Positions 8,556 to 17,337 of a DNA stretch of 64,000 bases are shown one piece after another. Source of the stretch: Streptomyces sp. B21-083 (GTDB taxonomy: Bacteria > Actinomycetota > Actinomycetes > Streptomycetales > Streptomycetaceae). Numbering within the stretch: position 1 is the first letter of the stretch; each line of letters starts with the position of its first letter. The position numbers and the translations under genes were made by a program. Where the stretch lies: the NCBI RefSeq assembly GCF_036898825.1, contig NZ_JARUND010000002.1:2790001-2854000 (forward strand), read 5' to 3'. The notes beneath the pieces are model-generated. The model did no database searches. It was not told the origin of the DNA and was given only the letters and a program-made list of their open reading frames with translations.

Positions 8556-9436
8556 AGCTCTCCCAGCAACTCTTCGACGAAGGCCTTCGACTCCCGTGGA
8601 GTGAGAGCCTGAGCCCGGATGATTCCATACTGCGCCTCAAGCTCCCGCACGGGAGTCCGCTCGGTGTAGAGGGAACTGCTCTTCTGGACCTCTGCGTACG
8701 CGATGCGCTGCCCCGTCGCGGTCTCGATCAGGGTGAACGGGCCCGCGAGCCCCGCATGATCCTCCCGCTGCAACGGCATGACCTGGATCTCGACGTTGCG
8801 GCTCTGCCCTGTGAGCAGGATCTGTTCCAACTGCCCGCGATGGATTTCAGCTCCGCCGATGGGACGGCGCAGCGCACCTTCTTCGATGACGAAACTCATC
8901 AGTGGAGCTGGCCATCGCGAGAAAATCTCCTGCCTGAGCAACCGAGCAGTTACCCGTTGCTCGATGGTCTCCTCGTCGAGGAGTGGGCGCCGCATCGTAA
9001 AGACTGCCCGCGCATACTCCTCTGTCTGCAAGAGCCCGTTGATCACGTGCGTGTCATAGACATGCAGCTCAACCGCCTCCGCCTCCAACCGAGCCGCGTC
9101 CCTGAAGAACACCGGGAACTGCGCCCGCGCGACCTCCTCCTTCATCTCCTGGAGGACCCCGCCCGCGTCCAGCACCTCGTCCGCCACGTCGATGAACCGG
9201 GGCGGCGGTACCCGTCTCCCCTGTTCGAACGCCGCGATCGTGGACGCCGAGTAGCCGGTCCGCGCCCCGAACTCTGCGCGTTCCAGACCCGCCCGCAGCC
9301 GGAACCGTTTCAGCTGGCGTCCGAAGACCCGGAGGATGCCCGACCCCGGTTCAGGTGGCCCCGAGGCATCCGTCTCGACGTCAGAGTCCATGTCCGCAGC
9401 CCCGGTTTCGTCCGGTTCTCGCACCAGTTCACGCAC
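8552..9436 (-). CDS. XRE-family regulator with DUF5753 domain
   Basis: About 294 residues. The N-terminal helix-turn-helix (GRQLKRFRLRAGLERAEFGARTG, then SASTIAAFEQGRRVPP) is followed by the long DUF5753 region with GLLQTEEYARAVF, the hallmark of the streptomycete XRE/DUF397 regulators. The start is uncertain: GTG at 9436 has GGAGG about 10 bases upstream; ATG at 9391 and GTG at 9499 are open alternatives and do not affect the domains. It forms a two-gene operon with the DUF397 gene. Confidence 0.88.
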   Translation of the reverse strand: MRELVREPDETGAADMDSDVETDASGPPEPGSGILRVFGRQLKRFRLRAGLERAEFGARTGYSASTIAAFEQGRRVPPPRFIDVADEVLDAGGVLQEMKEEVARAQFPVFFRDAARLEAEAVELHVYDTHVINGLLQTEEYARAVFTMRRPLLDEETIEQRVTARLLRQEIFSRWPAPLMSFVIEEGALRRPIGGAEIHRGQLEQILLTGQSRNVEIQVMPLQREDHAGLAGPFTLIETATGQRIAYAEVQKSSSLYTERTPVRELEAQYGIIRAQALTPRESKAFVEELLGEL

Positions 9437-9534
9437 CGCCCGCTCACCTCCACCGCCCGTACCGACCGATGCCCACGTTAGGAAGCACGCTCTCACCACA
9501 CCGCCGAACCCCGAAAGTTCACCGGAACAAGTGC

Positions 9535-10629
9535 TCAGGCAGCCGAGTGGACCGCTTCGACCTCAGGGCGGCCGGGGCGTTGCCTGCAATCCCGGCATCG
9601 TGCGCGTGGATCATGCGTGCGGAAGGCGCGTTCACAGCCGTCGCAGGTGACCAGCGGCACCAGTTGGGGTGGTCGGGACGTCGTCGTCGCCGTCGCCGTA
9701 GAGAAGGTCGTCACCGGCAAGGACGGCGGGAGGGAGGTGGTCAGGCGGTATGCGAGGAGGCTCGCCGGGTGGCGGATGGGCTCGGACTCGGGCGGCAGGC
9801 TCGCGGTGAGCGCGTGGGTGATCTGGTCCGACGTCGCGGCACGGGCCAGCCAGGTCTCGACGGCGGGCAGGAGCCGCTGGACGTCCCGTTCGGACAGCAA
9901 CAGCCGTGCATCGGCGAGCCGTAGACGCGCGAGCAGGTCGGCCGCCGGGCAAGTGGGCACTGGTCCGGGTACGGGTGCGGGTACAGGTTCGGGGGCAGGT
10001 CGCCTCGGACGTACGGACGTCGGCGCCGAGTCCGGCCGCGAGACCTCCGCTGACGCAGGAACAGCGACCGGTGCCAGTGCGGACAGAACCTCCGGCTCGT
10101 CCCCGGCCGTCACAAGAGCCGCGTCAGGGTGCGCAACGGAGGCCGCCACAGGGGCCGTCACAGGCGCCGTTACAGGTGACGCGACCGGGGCAACGGCCCC
10201 CAAGCCATGGCCCCGCACCGAGGCTCGTAAGGCTGCCCCCGGATGATCGAGGAAGAACGTACGCGTGGCGATACGGCCTGCCCCGAGCGGTACTCGGCGG
10301 CGTACGAGATATCCGGCCGTCTCCAGTTCGCGCAACGCCCTGCCGATCGTCACCTCGCCCTCGTGGAAGCGCACGGTCAGCGCCTTGATGGTCACCGAGG
10401 CGCCGTCCGGGAGGGACTGGTTGTGGACGCCGATGCCGATCGCCGTGGCGGAGAGGCGGGGGTGCTGGGCGAGATGGTTGCCGACGACCGTATAGCGCTC
10501 GGTGTGGCGGTGTCGTACGTGGAGAACTCCGGCGCGGGGCGCGTCCGGTGGGAGTTCCGGGGGCGCGGGCGGCGGGTGCTCGAGCGATGGGTACGCGGGC
10601 AGGGCCGCGTTAGACTGCGGGTCAGCCAT
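9535..10629 (-). CDS. Helix-turn-helix protein with C-terminal zinc ribbon
   Basis: A protein of 364 residues from the ATG at 10629. Residues about 40-130 form a winged helix-turn-helix resembling replication or plasmid initiator HTH domains (HPRLSATAIGIGVHNQSLPDG, FHEGEVTIGRALRELETAGYL). A long Pro/Ala/Val-rich linker follows, then a helical segment and a C-terminal CDGC...CRDC zinc ribbon. This composition is common in Streptomyces genomes as an orphan DNA-binding protein; its targets are unknown. Confidence 0.75.
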   Translation of the reverse strand: MADPQSNAALPAYPSLEHPPPAPPELPPDAPRAGVLHVRHRHTERYTVVGNHLAQHPRLSATAIGIGVHNQSLPDGASVTIKALTVRFHEGEVTIGRALRELETAGYLVRRRVPLGAGRIATRTFFLDHPGAALRASVRGHGLGAVAPVASPVTAPVTAPVAASVAHPDAALVTAGDEPEVLSALAPVAVPASAEVSRPDSAPTSVRPRRPAPEPVPAPVPGPVPTCPAADLLARLRLADARLLLSERDVQRLLPAVETWLARAATSDQITHALTASLPPESEPIRHPASLLAYRLTTSLPPSLPVTTFSTATATTTSRPPQLVPLVTCDGCERAFRTHDPRARCRDCRQRPGRPEVEAVHSAA

Positions 10630-11132
10630 TGGGAAGCGGATTTCTTCCTGTGTGGTCAGTCCCTCGCCGGGATTGCCGTCCTGCCGGGGGCCGTTCTCTG
10701 TTTTCGGTTGTGTGCGGCGACCGTACCTCACCCACCCGACCGGCCGACGCACCCATCACCCGAACGAGTGGCGCCCCAACTCGCGGACAGGCGGGTTTGG
10801 TTTGGTGCGGTGGGTAGTTTCCCCCAAGGCTTTAAAGAGCATCGCGCGCGACCGGGTCACGGAATGCCGCGTACCGGTGTCGAGCTGGGCGAATAACCGG
10901 TCACAGGGCCGTCCGACTTCCGTCTCGACCACCCGGGATCACACGAAGGCCCGCTCCTCTCCACCCGCTCACCGACAGGCGGCCCATGCCCCTCCGCGTC
11001 CTTCTTGGCCCCTTCTTCGGGCGTGGGACGGACCCCGCGGCTCACTACGATCCATCGACCCGCAAGCGGTCCGTCGGTCGTACGGATGACTGCCGTAGGG
11101 GTCAAATGCCGCTCTCCGAAAGGCTCCCGGCC
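10630..11132. other. 503-base divergent intergenic region
   Basis: It separates the minus-strand HTH gene from the plus-strand PASTA-like gene and must hold both promoters. I see no RNA gene, no strong palindrome and no credible small reading frame. A more A+T-rich patch (CTTTAAAGAGCATC) near 10830 is the most promoter-like piece. Confidence 0.4.
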
Positions 11133-12224
11133 ATGTCCCGCCCCGCACCCGTCCCAGGCCCTCCGCCGGCGCCGCCCTTCGGCCCGCCCCGCACACCCTG
11201 GTGGCGAACCGGGTGGGCACGCGTCGGCTTCGTCCTGGCCGTGCCGGTGCTCGGTTTCCTCAACGCGTTCCTCGGCCTTCTCATGCTGGTGGTCGCGCTC
11301 TTCCTCCTGTGGTGGGGCAACGCCTGGCCGAAGCGGTGGAAGGCAACGGGGACCGTCGCGGCCGTATTCCTGTTCGGGGCGGTCCTGCCACCGGCGCCCC
11401 AGGCCAGGACGTCGGGCACTGTGGCGGAGGCGGACGCGAAGGCCCGGAACGCCGGAGGACTCGTCACCTCTCCGTCCCCGAGGGGCACGGCGGAGGACGG
11501 ACAAGCACCTGAGCCGACGACGGACCCCGAGATCCCGGACTACCGAGGCCTGCGGCTCGACGAAGCCACGAAGAGGGCACAGACGGACGGGTTCGCCGTC
11601 GGCGACCACGACGCGTCCGACCAAGGCGACGGCATCTGGATGCGCTCCAACTGGACCGTCTGCTTCCAGCAGGCCGACGCTTCGCCGGGCAGCACGAGGA
11701 CGATCGACTTCGGAGCGGTGCACACCGGGGCTCCCTGCCCCGCGCGGGACGGCGGCCCCATCCCCTGGCCGAGGATGCCGGAGGTGATCGGTGCGACGTG
11801 GGCGGCGGCTCAGAAGAAGCTCGCCGCTCTCGACGTCCCGTCCAATCGCATGTACGCGGACACGATCTACGGAAACGACGCCCTCCCCGAGGAGGGCGAA
11901 TACGACGAGTGGAAGGTGTGTGCGCACGATCCGGGCCGAGGGGAACGGATCCCCGACGGCACCTCTGTGAGGCTCTGGCTGTCCGCGCCGGAGAACGACT
12001 GCCCTGCCCCGGCAGGGGAGGACAACGGATCCGCCCAGCTACCCGATCGCGACGACGACGGGGACCCTGACTACCACGACCCGTTCCCCGGTGACGGGAA
12101 CCGCAACAGCACCTTCCCGGACGGCCTGACCGGAAGTTCGGGTGGCTCGGGTGGCTCAGGCGGATCGTCGAACGGCTCGTCCGGTGGCGGTGGTTGGGGC
12201 GGCTGCCGCTCCCGCTGGTGCTGA
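11133..12224 (+). CDS. Membrane protein with PASTA-like domains and Gly/Ser-Trp-Cys tail
   Basis: About 363 residues from the ATG at 11133 (11106 is possible). After a Pro-rich N-terminus there are two hydrophobic stretches around residues 27-70 (GFVLAVPVLGFLNAFLGLL, LVVALFLLWWG) and a third at about 75-90. The outer part contains two PASTA-like repeats: IPDYRGLRLDEATKRAQTDG and MPEVIGATWAAAQKKLAALD. PASTA domains bind peptidoglycan fragments or beta-lactams in bacterial kinases. The C-terminus is Gly/Ser-rich and ends WGGCRSRWC. A Ser/Thr kinase gene follows 116 bases downstream, so a signalling partnership is plausible. A remnant of the same tail is at 15931-16001. Confidence 0.7.
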   Translation: MSRPAPVPGPPPAPPFGPPRTPWWRTGWARVGFVLAVPVLGFLNAFLGLLMLVVALFLLWWGNAWPKRWKATGTVAAVFLFGAVLPPAPQARTSGTVAEADAKARNAGGLVTSPSPRGTAEDGQAPEPTTDPEIPDYRGLRLDEATKRAQTDGFAVGDHDASDQGDGIWMRSNWTVCFQQADASPGSTRTIDFGAVHTGAPCPARDGGPIPWPRMPEVIGATWAAAQKKLAALDVPSNRMYADTIYGNDALPEEGEYDEWKVCAHDPGRGERIPDGTSVRLWLSAPENDCPAPAGEDNGSAQLPDRDDDGDPDYHDPFPGDGNRNSTFPDGLTGSSGGSGGSGGSSNGSSGGGGWGGCRSRWC

Positions 12225-12340
12225 GCCGAAGGTACGGGCCCTGGACAGCACCGCGCGTCAGGCGGTCGGCGAAACCGCCCCCGGTCGCAACCGGGGAAGA
12301 AACACTGTGCCCTCCATCGCTGATGTGGTTATGTGCATTC

Positions 12341-13834
12341 ATGGAGGACACAGACACGATTCCGGTCGTTGACACCAGGTATCGGCTGGAACGGCGCCTG
12401 GGGACAGGCGGCCAGGGGGAGGCGTGGCTGGCATACGACGCGCGCCTGCGCCGCCAGGTAGTGCTCAAGAAGTGCAGATTCCCTGAGGGAGTATCAGCCG
12501 AGGAGCGCGAGGTTCTCATCGCGCGGGCCGAGCGTGAGGCCCGGGCGGCTGCAAGGCTCAATCATTCCGGCATCGTCACCGTGCACGATCAGTTCTCCGA
12601 CCGCAACGGCCTGCCCTGGATGGTGATGGAGTACGTGGACGGGCCGTCTCTTCGGGAAGTCCTTGGCGAGGGGCCTCTGCCTGTCGCGGAGGCGGCGCGC
12701 ATCGGCACACAGATCGCGGAGGCTCTTGCCGCCGCGCACACGGCCGAAGTAGTCCACCGCGACATCAAGCCGGCCAACATCCTCCTCGCGGACGGCCGGG
12801 TGGTGATCGCCGATTTCGGGATCGCCACCATGGCGGGCGAGATCACTCTCACGCCCACGGGAACGGTGATCGGGACGCCGCAGTACATGTCCCCGGAGCA
12901 GATACTCTGCAGGTCGACTTCGTCGGCTTCGGACATGTGGTCGCTCGGAGCGACGCTGTACCGCGCAGTGGAGGGACGTTCTCCGTTTTCCGGTGACTCC
13001 ACCCCACAACTGATCCTGGCCGTCAGCCGCGGTGTTCCGGAGCCCATGCGCTCCGCCGGCGCCCTGCAGACCCTGATCGGTCAGCTCATGCGGTTCGAAC
13101 CTGCTGAGCGCCCCGCAGCAGCCGTCGCGGCAGCCACGATGGGGGAGGTCGTCGCATGCCTCCCACCGGCCGGTCCAGGGCCCGCCGATATCGACAGCCT
13201 GCTCGAACAGGCAACCAAGAAGCGCGACGAAGGCGCCCTCGACCAGGCCGAGGACCACTACCGATCGGATCTCGACCTCGCCATAGAGCATCGCGCCAGA
13301 CGGAAGGAGGGCTGGGCCTGGGACGGCCTCGGCTCCTGTCGCTGGCGAAGTGGCGACCCCAAGATGGCACTGAAGTTCTTCACCCGGGCCGATCGTCTCG
13401 CCGACGAGACCGACGACACACACCTGAAGGCCTGGAGCCTGTACAACCTCGGCGTGTACCGGCGCTCACGCGGTGAACTGGCGGCGGGCAAGGACTACTT
13501 GCAGCGGTCGTTGGCGGTGTCGGAAGCCCATCGGTGCCCCGCAGCCGCAGGCTGGACCCACCACCAGTTGGCCGAGTTGGCACAGCACGAGGGGGACGCC
13601 CGTCAGGAGCAGGAGCACTACGCAGCAGCCCTCCGTGTCGGCCTGGCTTCCGACGACGACGGGCTGACGGGCTGGAGTCTGATTCACGTCGCCAGGTGCG
13701 CAGAGGAATCCGGCGATCTCCCCCCGGCAGGCGAGCACTATGCGCGCGCCTTGGAGATCGGCAACCGAATCCACGACAAGTGGATGATCCGGGAAGCCAA
13801 GGATGGACTCGCGCGCATCGCCGACGCCAACTGA
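12341..13834 (+). CDS. Hanks-type Ser/Thr protein kinase with C-terminal TPR repeats
   Basis: A 497-residue cytosolic kinase. The glycine loop (GTGGQGEAW) begins the domain, the ATP-anchoring Lys is K43, the catalytic loop HRDIKPAN has D141 and the DFG Asp is D158; all key residues are present. From about residue 285 on come five to six TPR-like repeats (LDQAEDHYRSDLDLAIEHR and similar) instead of the membrane anchor and PASTA domains of PknB. The ATG at 12341 was chosen because the upstream frame has no domain content. Linked kinase and TPR modules usually report on protein complexes; some are anti-phage kinases (Stk2-like), but nothing specific shows that here. Confidence 0.88.
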   Translation: MEDTDTIPVVDTRYRLERRLGTGGQGEAWLAYDARLRRQVVLKKCRFPEGVSAEEREVLIARAEREARAAARLNHSGIVTVHDQFSDRNGLPWMVMEYVDGPSLREVLGEGPLPVAEAARIGTQIAEALAAAHTAEVVHRDIKPANILLADGRVVIADFGIATMAGEITLTPTGTVIGTPQYMSPEQILCRSTSSASDMWSLGATLYRAVEGRSPFSGDSTPQLILAVSRGVPEPMRSAGALQTLIGQLMRFEPAERPAAAVAAATMGEVVACLPPAGPGPADIDSLLEQATKKRDEGALDQAEDHYRSDLDLAIEHRARRKEGWAWDGLGSCRWRSGDPKMALKFFTRADRLADETDDTHLKAWSLYNLGVYRRSRGELAAGKDYLQRSLAVSEAHRCPAAAGWTHHQLAELAQHEGDARQEQEHYAAALRVGLASDDDGLTGWSLIHVARCAEESGDLPPAGEHYARALEIGNRIHDKWMIREAKDGLARIADAN

Positions 13835-13853
13835 ACAACCTCACCGTTTCGTG

Positions 13854-13885
13854 ACGGCCCGTCGGTTCTACCAACGGGCCGTTTC
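13854..13885 (+). terminator. Rho-independent terminator after the kinase gene
   Basis: A 9-bp stem (ACGGCCCGT at 13854-13862 and ACGGGCCGT at 13874-13882) with an 11-base loop, followed by TT. Confidence 0.75.
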
Positions 13886-14105
13886 TGCTGCTTGGGCTGA
13901 CGGTGGACAGTTCGATGATCCCGTTTGCGCTTCGGGGAGGCTCGGAAGCAGTTCCGCGCCGCCCAGCGCACTCATGCCTGGCACCAGCAAGTCCGCAACC
14001 CCAGCTTGGTGGATTCGGGCCGGACCGCAGCGTGTCGAACCGTAGAATTCGGCAGCGAATGCCGACGACGTCCGGCCGTTGCGCGCTCTTGGGGGAGGAA
14101 AACGC

Positions 14106-15875
14106 ATGCAGGACCCTTCGGACTCGATGGAGATCGCCGAGCCTGAGGAGAACGGCCGGAGCAATTCCGCCGACTCACCTGTTGTGGACGACCCGACACC
14201 CGACTCCGACATCGACTCGACGACGGTGTCGACGGTCCTGGTGGAGGTGCTTCCAGGGGTTGCTGTCGTCTGCGGTGAGGTTCCGGCGGAACTCAAGGCC
14301 GATTTGCTCGACTTCGGGATCGTGCCGGCTGCCGACCGCAAGCAGCTGTCCGCGGTCCTCGCCTCGATCGGGAACACGGCGACCGTGGCCGGCAACCTCG
14401 GAAACGCGTTCGCCAGTGTGCAGGGGCTCTACAGGCTCGGCGCCGGGACACAGGCCTGGCTGAATGCCGGCGCGACGCTCGCCGTGAAGGACGGCGCGAA
14501 CCTCGGAGCAGTGTTCTTCGGCGGAAAAATAGTCGGTCAGGCCCGCCTCCTCCCCGTGGCCGCGGTGAGCACGGCACAGACCGCGGCCTCGATCGGGCCG
14601 GCGCTGGCCATGGTCGGCCTTCAGATGCAGTTGAGCGAGGTCACGGGCCTTGTCAGGACGAACATCGCGCTGACCAGCCAGGTACTCGGAGCCATCCGTA
14701 ACGAGCAGTGGACCGAACTGACGGGGCTCGTCACCACCATCGATCGCGCGGTCGACCAGGCGCGGGAGGTCGAATCGGTCCCCACCTCCTTGTGGGACAA
14801 CGTCGCGGGTAGTGAGGCGTCGCTGCGTAAGCAGCTTGACCTGTACCGGCTGAACGTCCGTGGCCACGTCGGACAGATCGACGGGGCCGACGCGAGTCGC
14901 CGCCGTGAGTATCTCCAGACGAACGCCGAGGCAGTCGTCTTCGACGCCAACGCCCTCCTGTCATCCCTCAAGGCATGGACCGGGTATCAGGCGCTCCGCG
15001 CCGGGAGGGCAAGAGCCGCCGGTCGCGAAGACGCGCACGAGGCACGGCTCGTCGACGTCATCGCGCGCGACACCCGCGCGGAGTTCGACTCCGCGCTCGC
15101 CGAGACGGCGAGCCTCGTCGGCGCGCTGACGCGGGAGCTGCGGATCATCGCCGAGCTCCCCGGGCCCGACTCATGGCCGCTGCCGGGGAAACGGAAGGAC
15201 GTGAAGGCGGCCCGCGAAATCTCCGCCCGTCTTCTGGAGGCGATCGTGCCTCTTGCCGATGCCTTTCATCCACCGGCCCCTCCGCTCGAGGCTCCGAGCC
15301 TCGTCTGCGCACCCACATCGCTGGAACTCGAGCCGTACCTTCGCATCCTGCAATGGTTCCTCGAGGACGGTGAGACCGTACGTGTCCTCGGCTTCCCCGA
15401 GCAGCTCGATGCCCTCGATCCGATTTCCGCGATCGTCGGCGGAGCGAGGGAGATGTTGGCGGCAGCGAGGGACAAGGCCGCGGCCAAGACACTGGTCGCC
15501 GTCACGGATCGCCGCGTCATCACGGCCAAGACGAACGCGTTCCTCGAGCAAGGCTCGATTCGTCAAGTCATCCCGATCGACCAAGTGCGATACGTCCGGG
15601 CAGCGACCACGCAGGACAAGAGCGCGCGGTCGGCGATCGACCTCATCACGCGTGACGAGAACATCCGGTGGCACTTCCACTCTGACATCGGCAACGCTCA
15701 AGTGGACGCGCTCGCCGCCGTGCTCGCCGAGTCGATGGCGATCCCCGACGTCGAACGCGATGAGCTTCAGCGGCGGCGCCACGTCCCCATCGAAGCGGGC
15801 GAGAAGGACGAGAGCACCGACATGCGGGCTACGGAACCGACCGAGTCCGAAGCCACGAGCGGCGATGCCGAGTAG
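14106..15875 (+). CDS. Unknown protein with hydrophobic core and C-terminal PH-like domain
   Basis: A 589-residue protein. The ATG at 14106 is firm: GGGGGAGG stands 7 bases upstream. The first 45 residues are acidic and low-complexity. Residues about 135-185 are rich in Ala/Gly and hydrophobic (GAVFFGGKIVGQARLLPVAA) and could be a membrane-associated helical hairpin. A helical region follows. Near residues 455-500 the pattern LVAVTDRRVITAK then SIRQVIPIDQVRYV resembles bacterial PH-like (YokE/bPH) domains, which bind membranes or proteins. I do not recognise the family as a whole. Its place between a kinase and a DUF262 operon inside an accessory region makes a defence role possible but unproved. 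Confidence 0.7.
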   Translation: MQDPSDSMEIAEPEENGRSNSADSPVVDDPTPDSDIDSTTVSTVLVEVLPGVAVVCGEVPAELKADLLDFGIVPAADRKQLSAVLASIGNTATVAGNLGNAFASVQGLYRLGAGTQAWLNAGATLAVKDGANLGAVFFGGKIVGQARLLPVAAVSTAQTAASIGPALAMVGLQMQLSEVTGLVRTNIALTSQVLGAIRNEQWTELTGLVTTIDRAVDQAREVESVPTSLWDNVAGSEASLRKQLDLYRLNVRGHVGQIDGADASRRREYLQTNAEAVVFDANALLSSLKAWTGYQALRAGRARAAGREDAHEARLVDVIARDTRAEFDSALAETASLVGALTRELRIIAELPGPDSWPLPGKRKDVKAAREISARLLEAIVPLADAFHPPAPPLEAPSLVCAPTSLELEPYLRILQWFLEDGETVRVLGFPEQLDALDPISAIVGGAREMLAAARDKAAAKTLVAVTDRRVITAKTNAFLEQGSIRQVIPIDQVRYVRAATTQDKSARSAIDLITRDENIRWHFHSDIGNAQVDALAAVLAESMAIPDVERDELQRRRHVPIEAGEKDESTDMRATEPTESEATSGDAE

Positions 15876-15930
15876 GCCTCGAGCCGATTGACCGTGGTCG
15901 TGGCTGTTCGCGGCGACCGTACCCCTGTTC

Positions 15931-16001
15931 AAGCAGCTCAGGTGGCTCGTCGGAACGGCTCGTCCGGCTGGGGCGGCTGCCGCCGCTCCCGCTGGTGCTG
16001 A
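15931..16001 (+). pseudogene. Remnant of the Gly/Ser-Trp-Cys tail of a PASTA-like protein
   Basis: The sequence up to the TGA at 15999-16001 reads SGWGGCRRSRWC and stop, nearly identical to the last codons of the gene ending at 12224 (GWGGCRSRWC and stop). DNA identity continues leftward over AACGGCTCGTCCGG. Only the tail is present, so this is the relic of a second, otherwise lost copy. Confidence 0.6.
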
Positions 16002-16110
16002 CGTACGGCCGCGCGCAGCCTCCAGGTCCGAGGGTGCCTCCGGTAAGCGATCGGCTACTGTACGGACACGTTCGAGCTGTGTTGGGCACGCGTCTACGGA
16101 GGGGCACATC

Positions 16111-17337
16111 TTGGTCGGCAGCGCTCCGGTGCCGGAGCCGGAACAGTCGTCGGACACCACCTCCGCCGATCACGCGGTGCCCCCGCCGGACGAAGTAGCG
16201 GTCGAGTTCACCGATACCGGACGCAGTACCGGCATCGAGGTCGAGGACATCGGCGAAGCCGGCCGGATGCCGTTCGACCCTGAACTCATCGAGGTCCATC
16301 CTCGCAACCCCACCGTCGACCTCGTCGTCCAGCGGCTGAAGCGCGGACTGATCGACCTCCAGCCCGACTTCCAGCGAAAGTCCGGCATCTGGAACGAGAG
16401 GGCCCAGAGCCGACTGATCGAGTCGCTGCTGCTACGCATCGCGCTGCCCACGTTGTACGTAGCGGAGGAGAACGACGAGTCCTGGTCCGTGGTCGACGGG
16501 GTGCAGCGCCTCACCACAATCGTCCGGTTCGTCAAACCCGAGGTCGCCGGCCTGGATCCACTGCGGCTGGGAGACCTGGAGTACCTGACTCAGTACGACG
16601 GCAGCCGCTTCGAGGATCTGCCGGGGCGGATGCAAACCCGAATCCTGGAAACGGAACTCTCCGTCCTGCTCATCCGGCGGGGCACACCGGAGGAGGCCAG
16701 GTTCAACATCTTCGCGCGGATCAACACGGGCGGCCAACCGCTTACGCGGCAGGAACTGCGGCACGCTCTCATCCCGGGGACTGCGCGTGTGTTCCTGGCC
16801 GAGCTGGCCGAGAGCGGCTTCTTTCTTCAGGCTACGGGGTACAGCGTCAATCCCGCCCGTATGGCGGAGCGCGAACTCTGCCTGCGTTTCCTCGCGTTCG
16901 CCATGACTCCGCCGGAACGATACGTCACGCAGGACTTCGACGGTTTCCTCCGCGGGACCATGCACGACATCAATGCCCTTCCGGACGAGGCGCTGACCAA
17001 CCTGGCAAGGACCTTCTACCGTGCGATGCGGGCCTGTCGGCTGATCTTCGGGGACCACGCCTTCCGCAAGCAGTTCAGCGGGACCACCAGGCGCTACCCA
17101 ATCAACAAAGCTCTGTTTGAGGTGCAGGCGGTGACTGTAGCTCGGTGCACTGCCGATGAGCTCCGCACCCTGTGCGATCGCGCCCCGATTCTCGAAAAGA
17201 AGTTTCAGAAGCTGATGGATGACATCACCTTCTACGACTCCATCTCGTCCGGCACCAGTGACGCCGACAAGGTCAACTACCGCTTCCAGTCAATGAAGGA
17301 CCTGTTCCGCGAGGTGTTGGAGAACACGGATGCTTGA
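16111..17337 (+). CDS. DUF262 (GmrSD N-terminal-like) protein
   Basis: A 408-residue DUF262 protein. The TTG start is supported by GGAGGGG 6 bases upstream. It carries QPDFQRKSGIW (Q88, R89) and VVDGVQRLTTI (residues 128-138), corresponding to the family QR...W and DGQQRLTTL motifs; here the first Gln of DGQQR is Val. The later NTGGQPLTRQELRHA is also typical. DUF262 domains have a ParB/sulfiredoxin-like fold and supply the NTP-driven part of GmrSD, BrxU and SspE defence nucleases; an HNH DUF1524 domain is absent here. The protein overlaps the ATPase gene by 8 bases, so the two are translated together. Confidence 0.88.
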   Translation: MVGSAPVPEPEQSSDTTSADHAVPPPDEVAVEFTDTGRSTGIEVEDIGEAGRMPFDPELIEVHPRNPTVDLVVQRLKRGLIDLQPDFQRKSGIWNERAQSRLIESLLLRIALPTLYVAEENDESWSVVDGVQRLTTIVRFVKPEVAGLDPLRLGDLEYLTQYDGSRFEDLPGRMQTRILETELSVLLIRRGTPEEARFNIFARINTGGQPLTRQELRHALIPGTARVFLAELAESGFFLQATGYSVNPARMAERELCLRFLAFAMTPPERYVTQDFDGFLRGTMHDINALPDEALTNLARTFYRAMRACRLIFGDHAFRKQFSGTTRRYPINKALFEVQAVTVARCTADELRTLCDRAPILEKKFQKLMDDITFYDSISSGTSDADKVNYRFQSMKDLFREVLENTDA

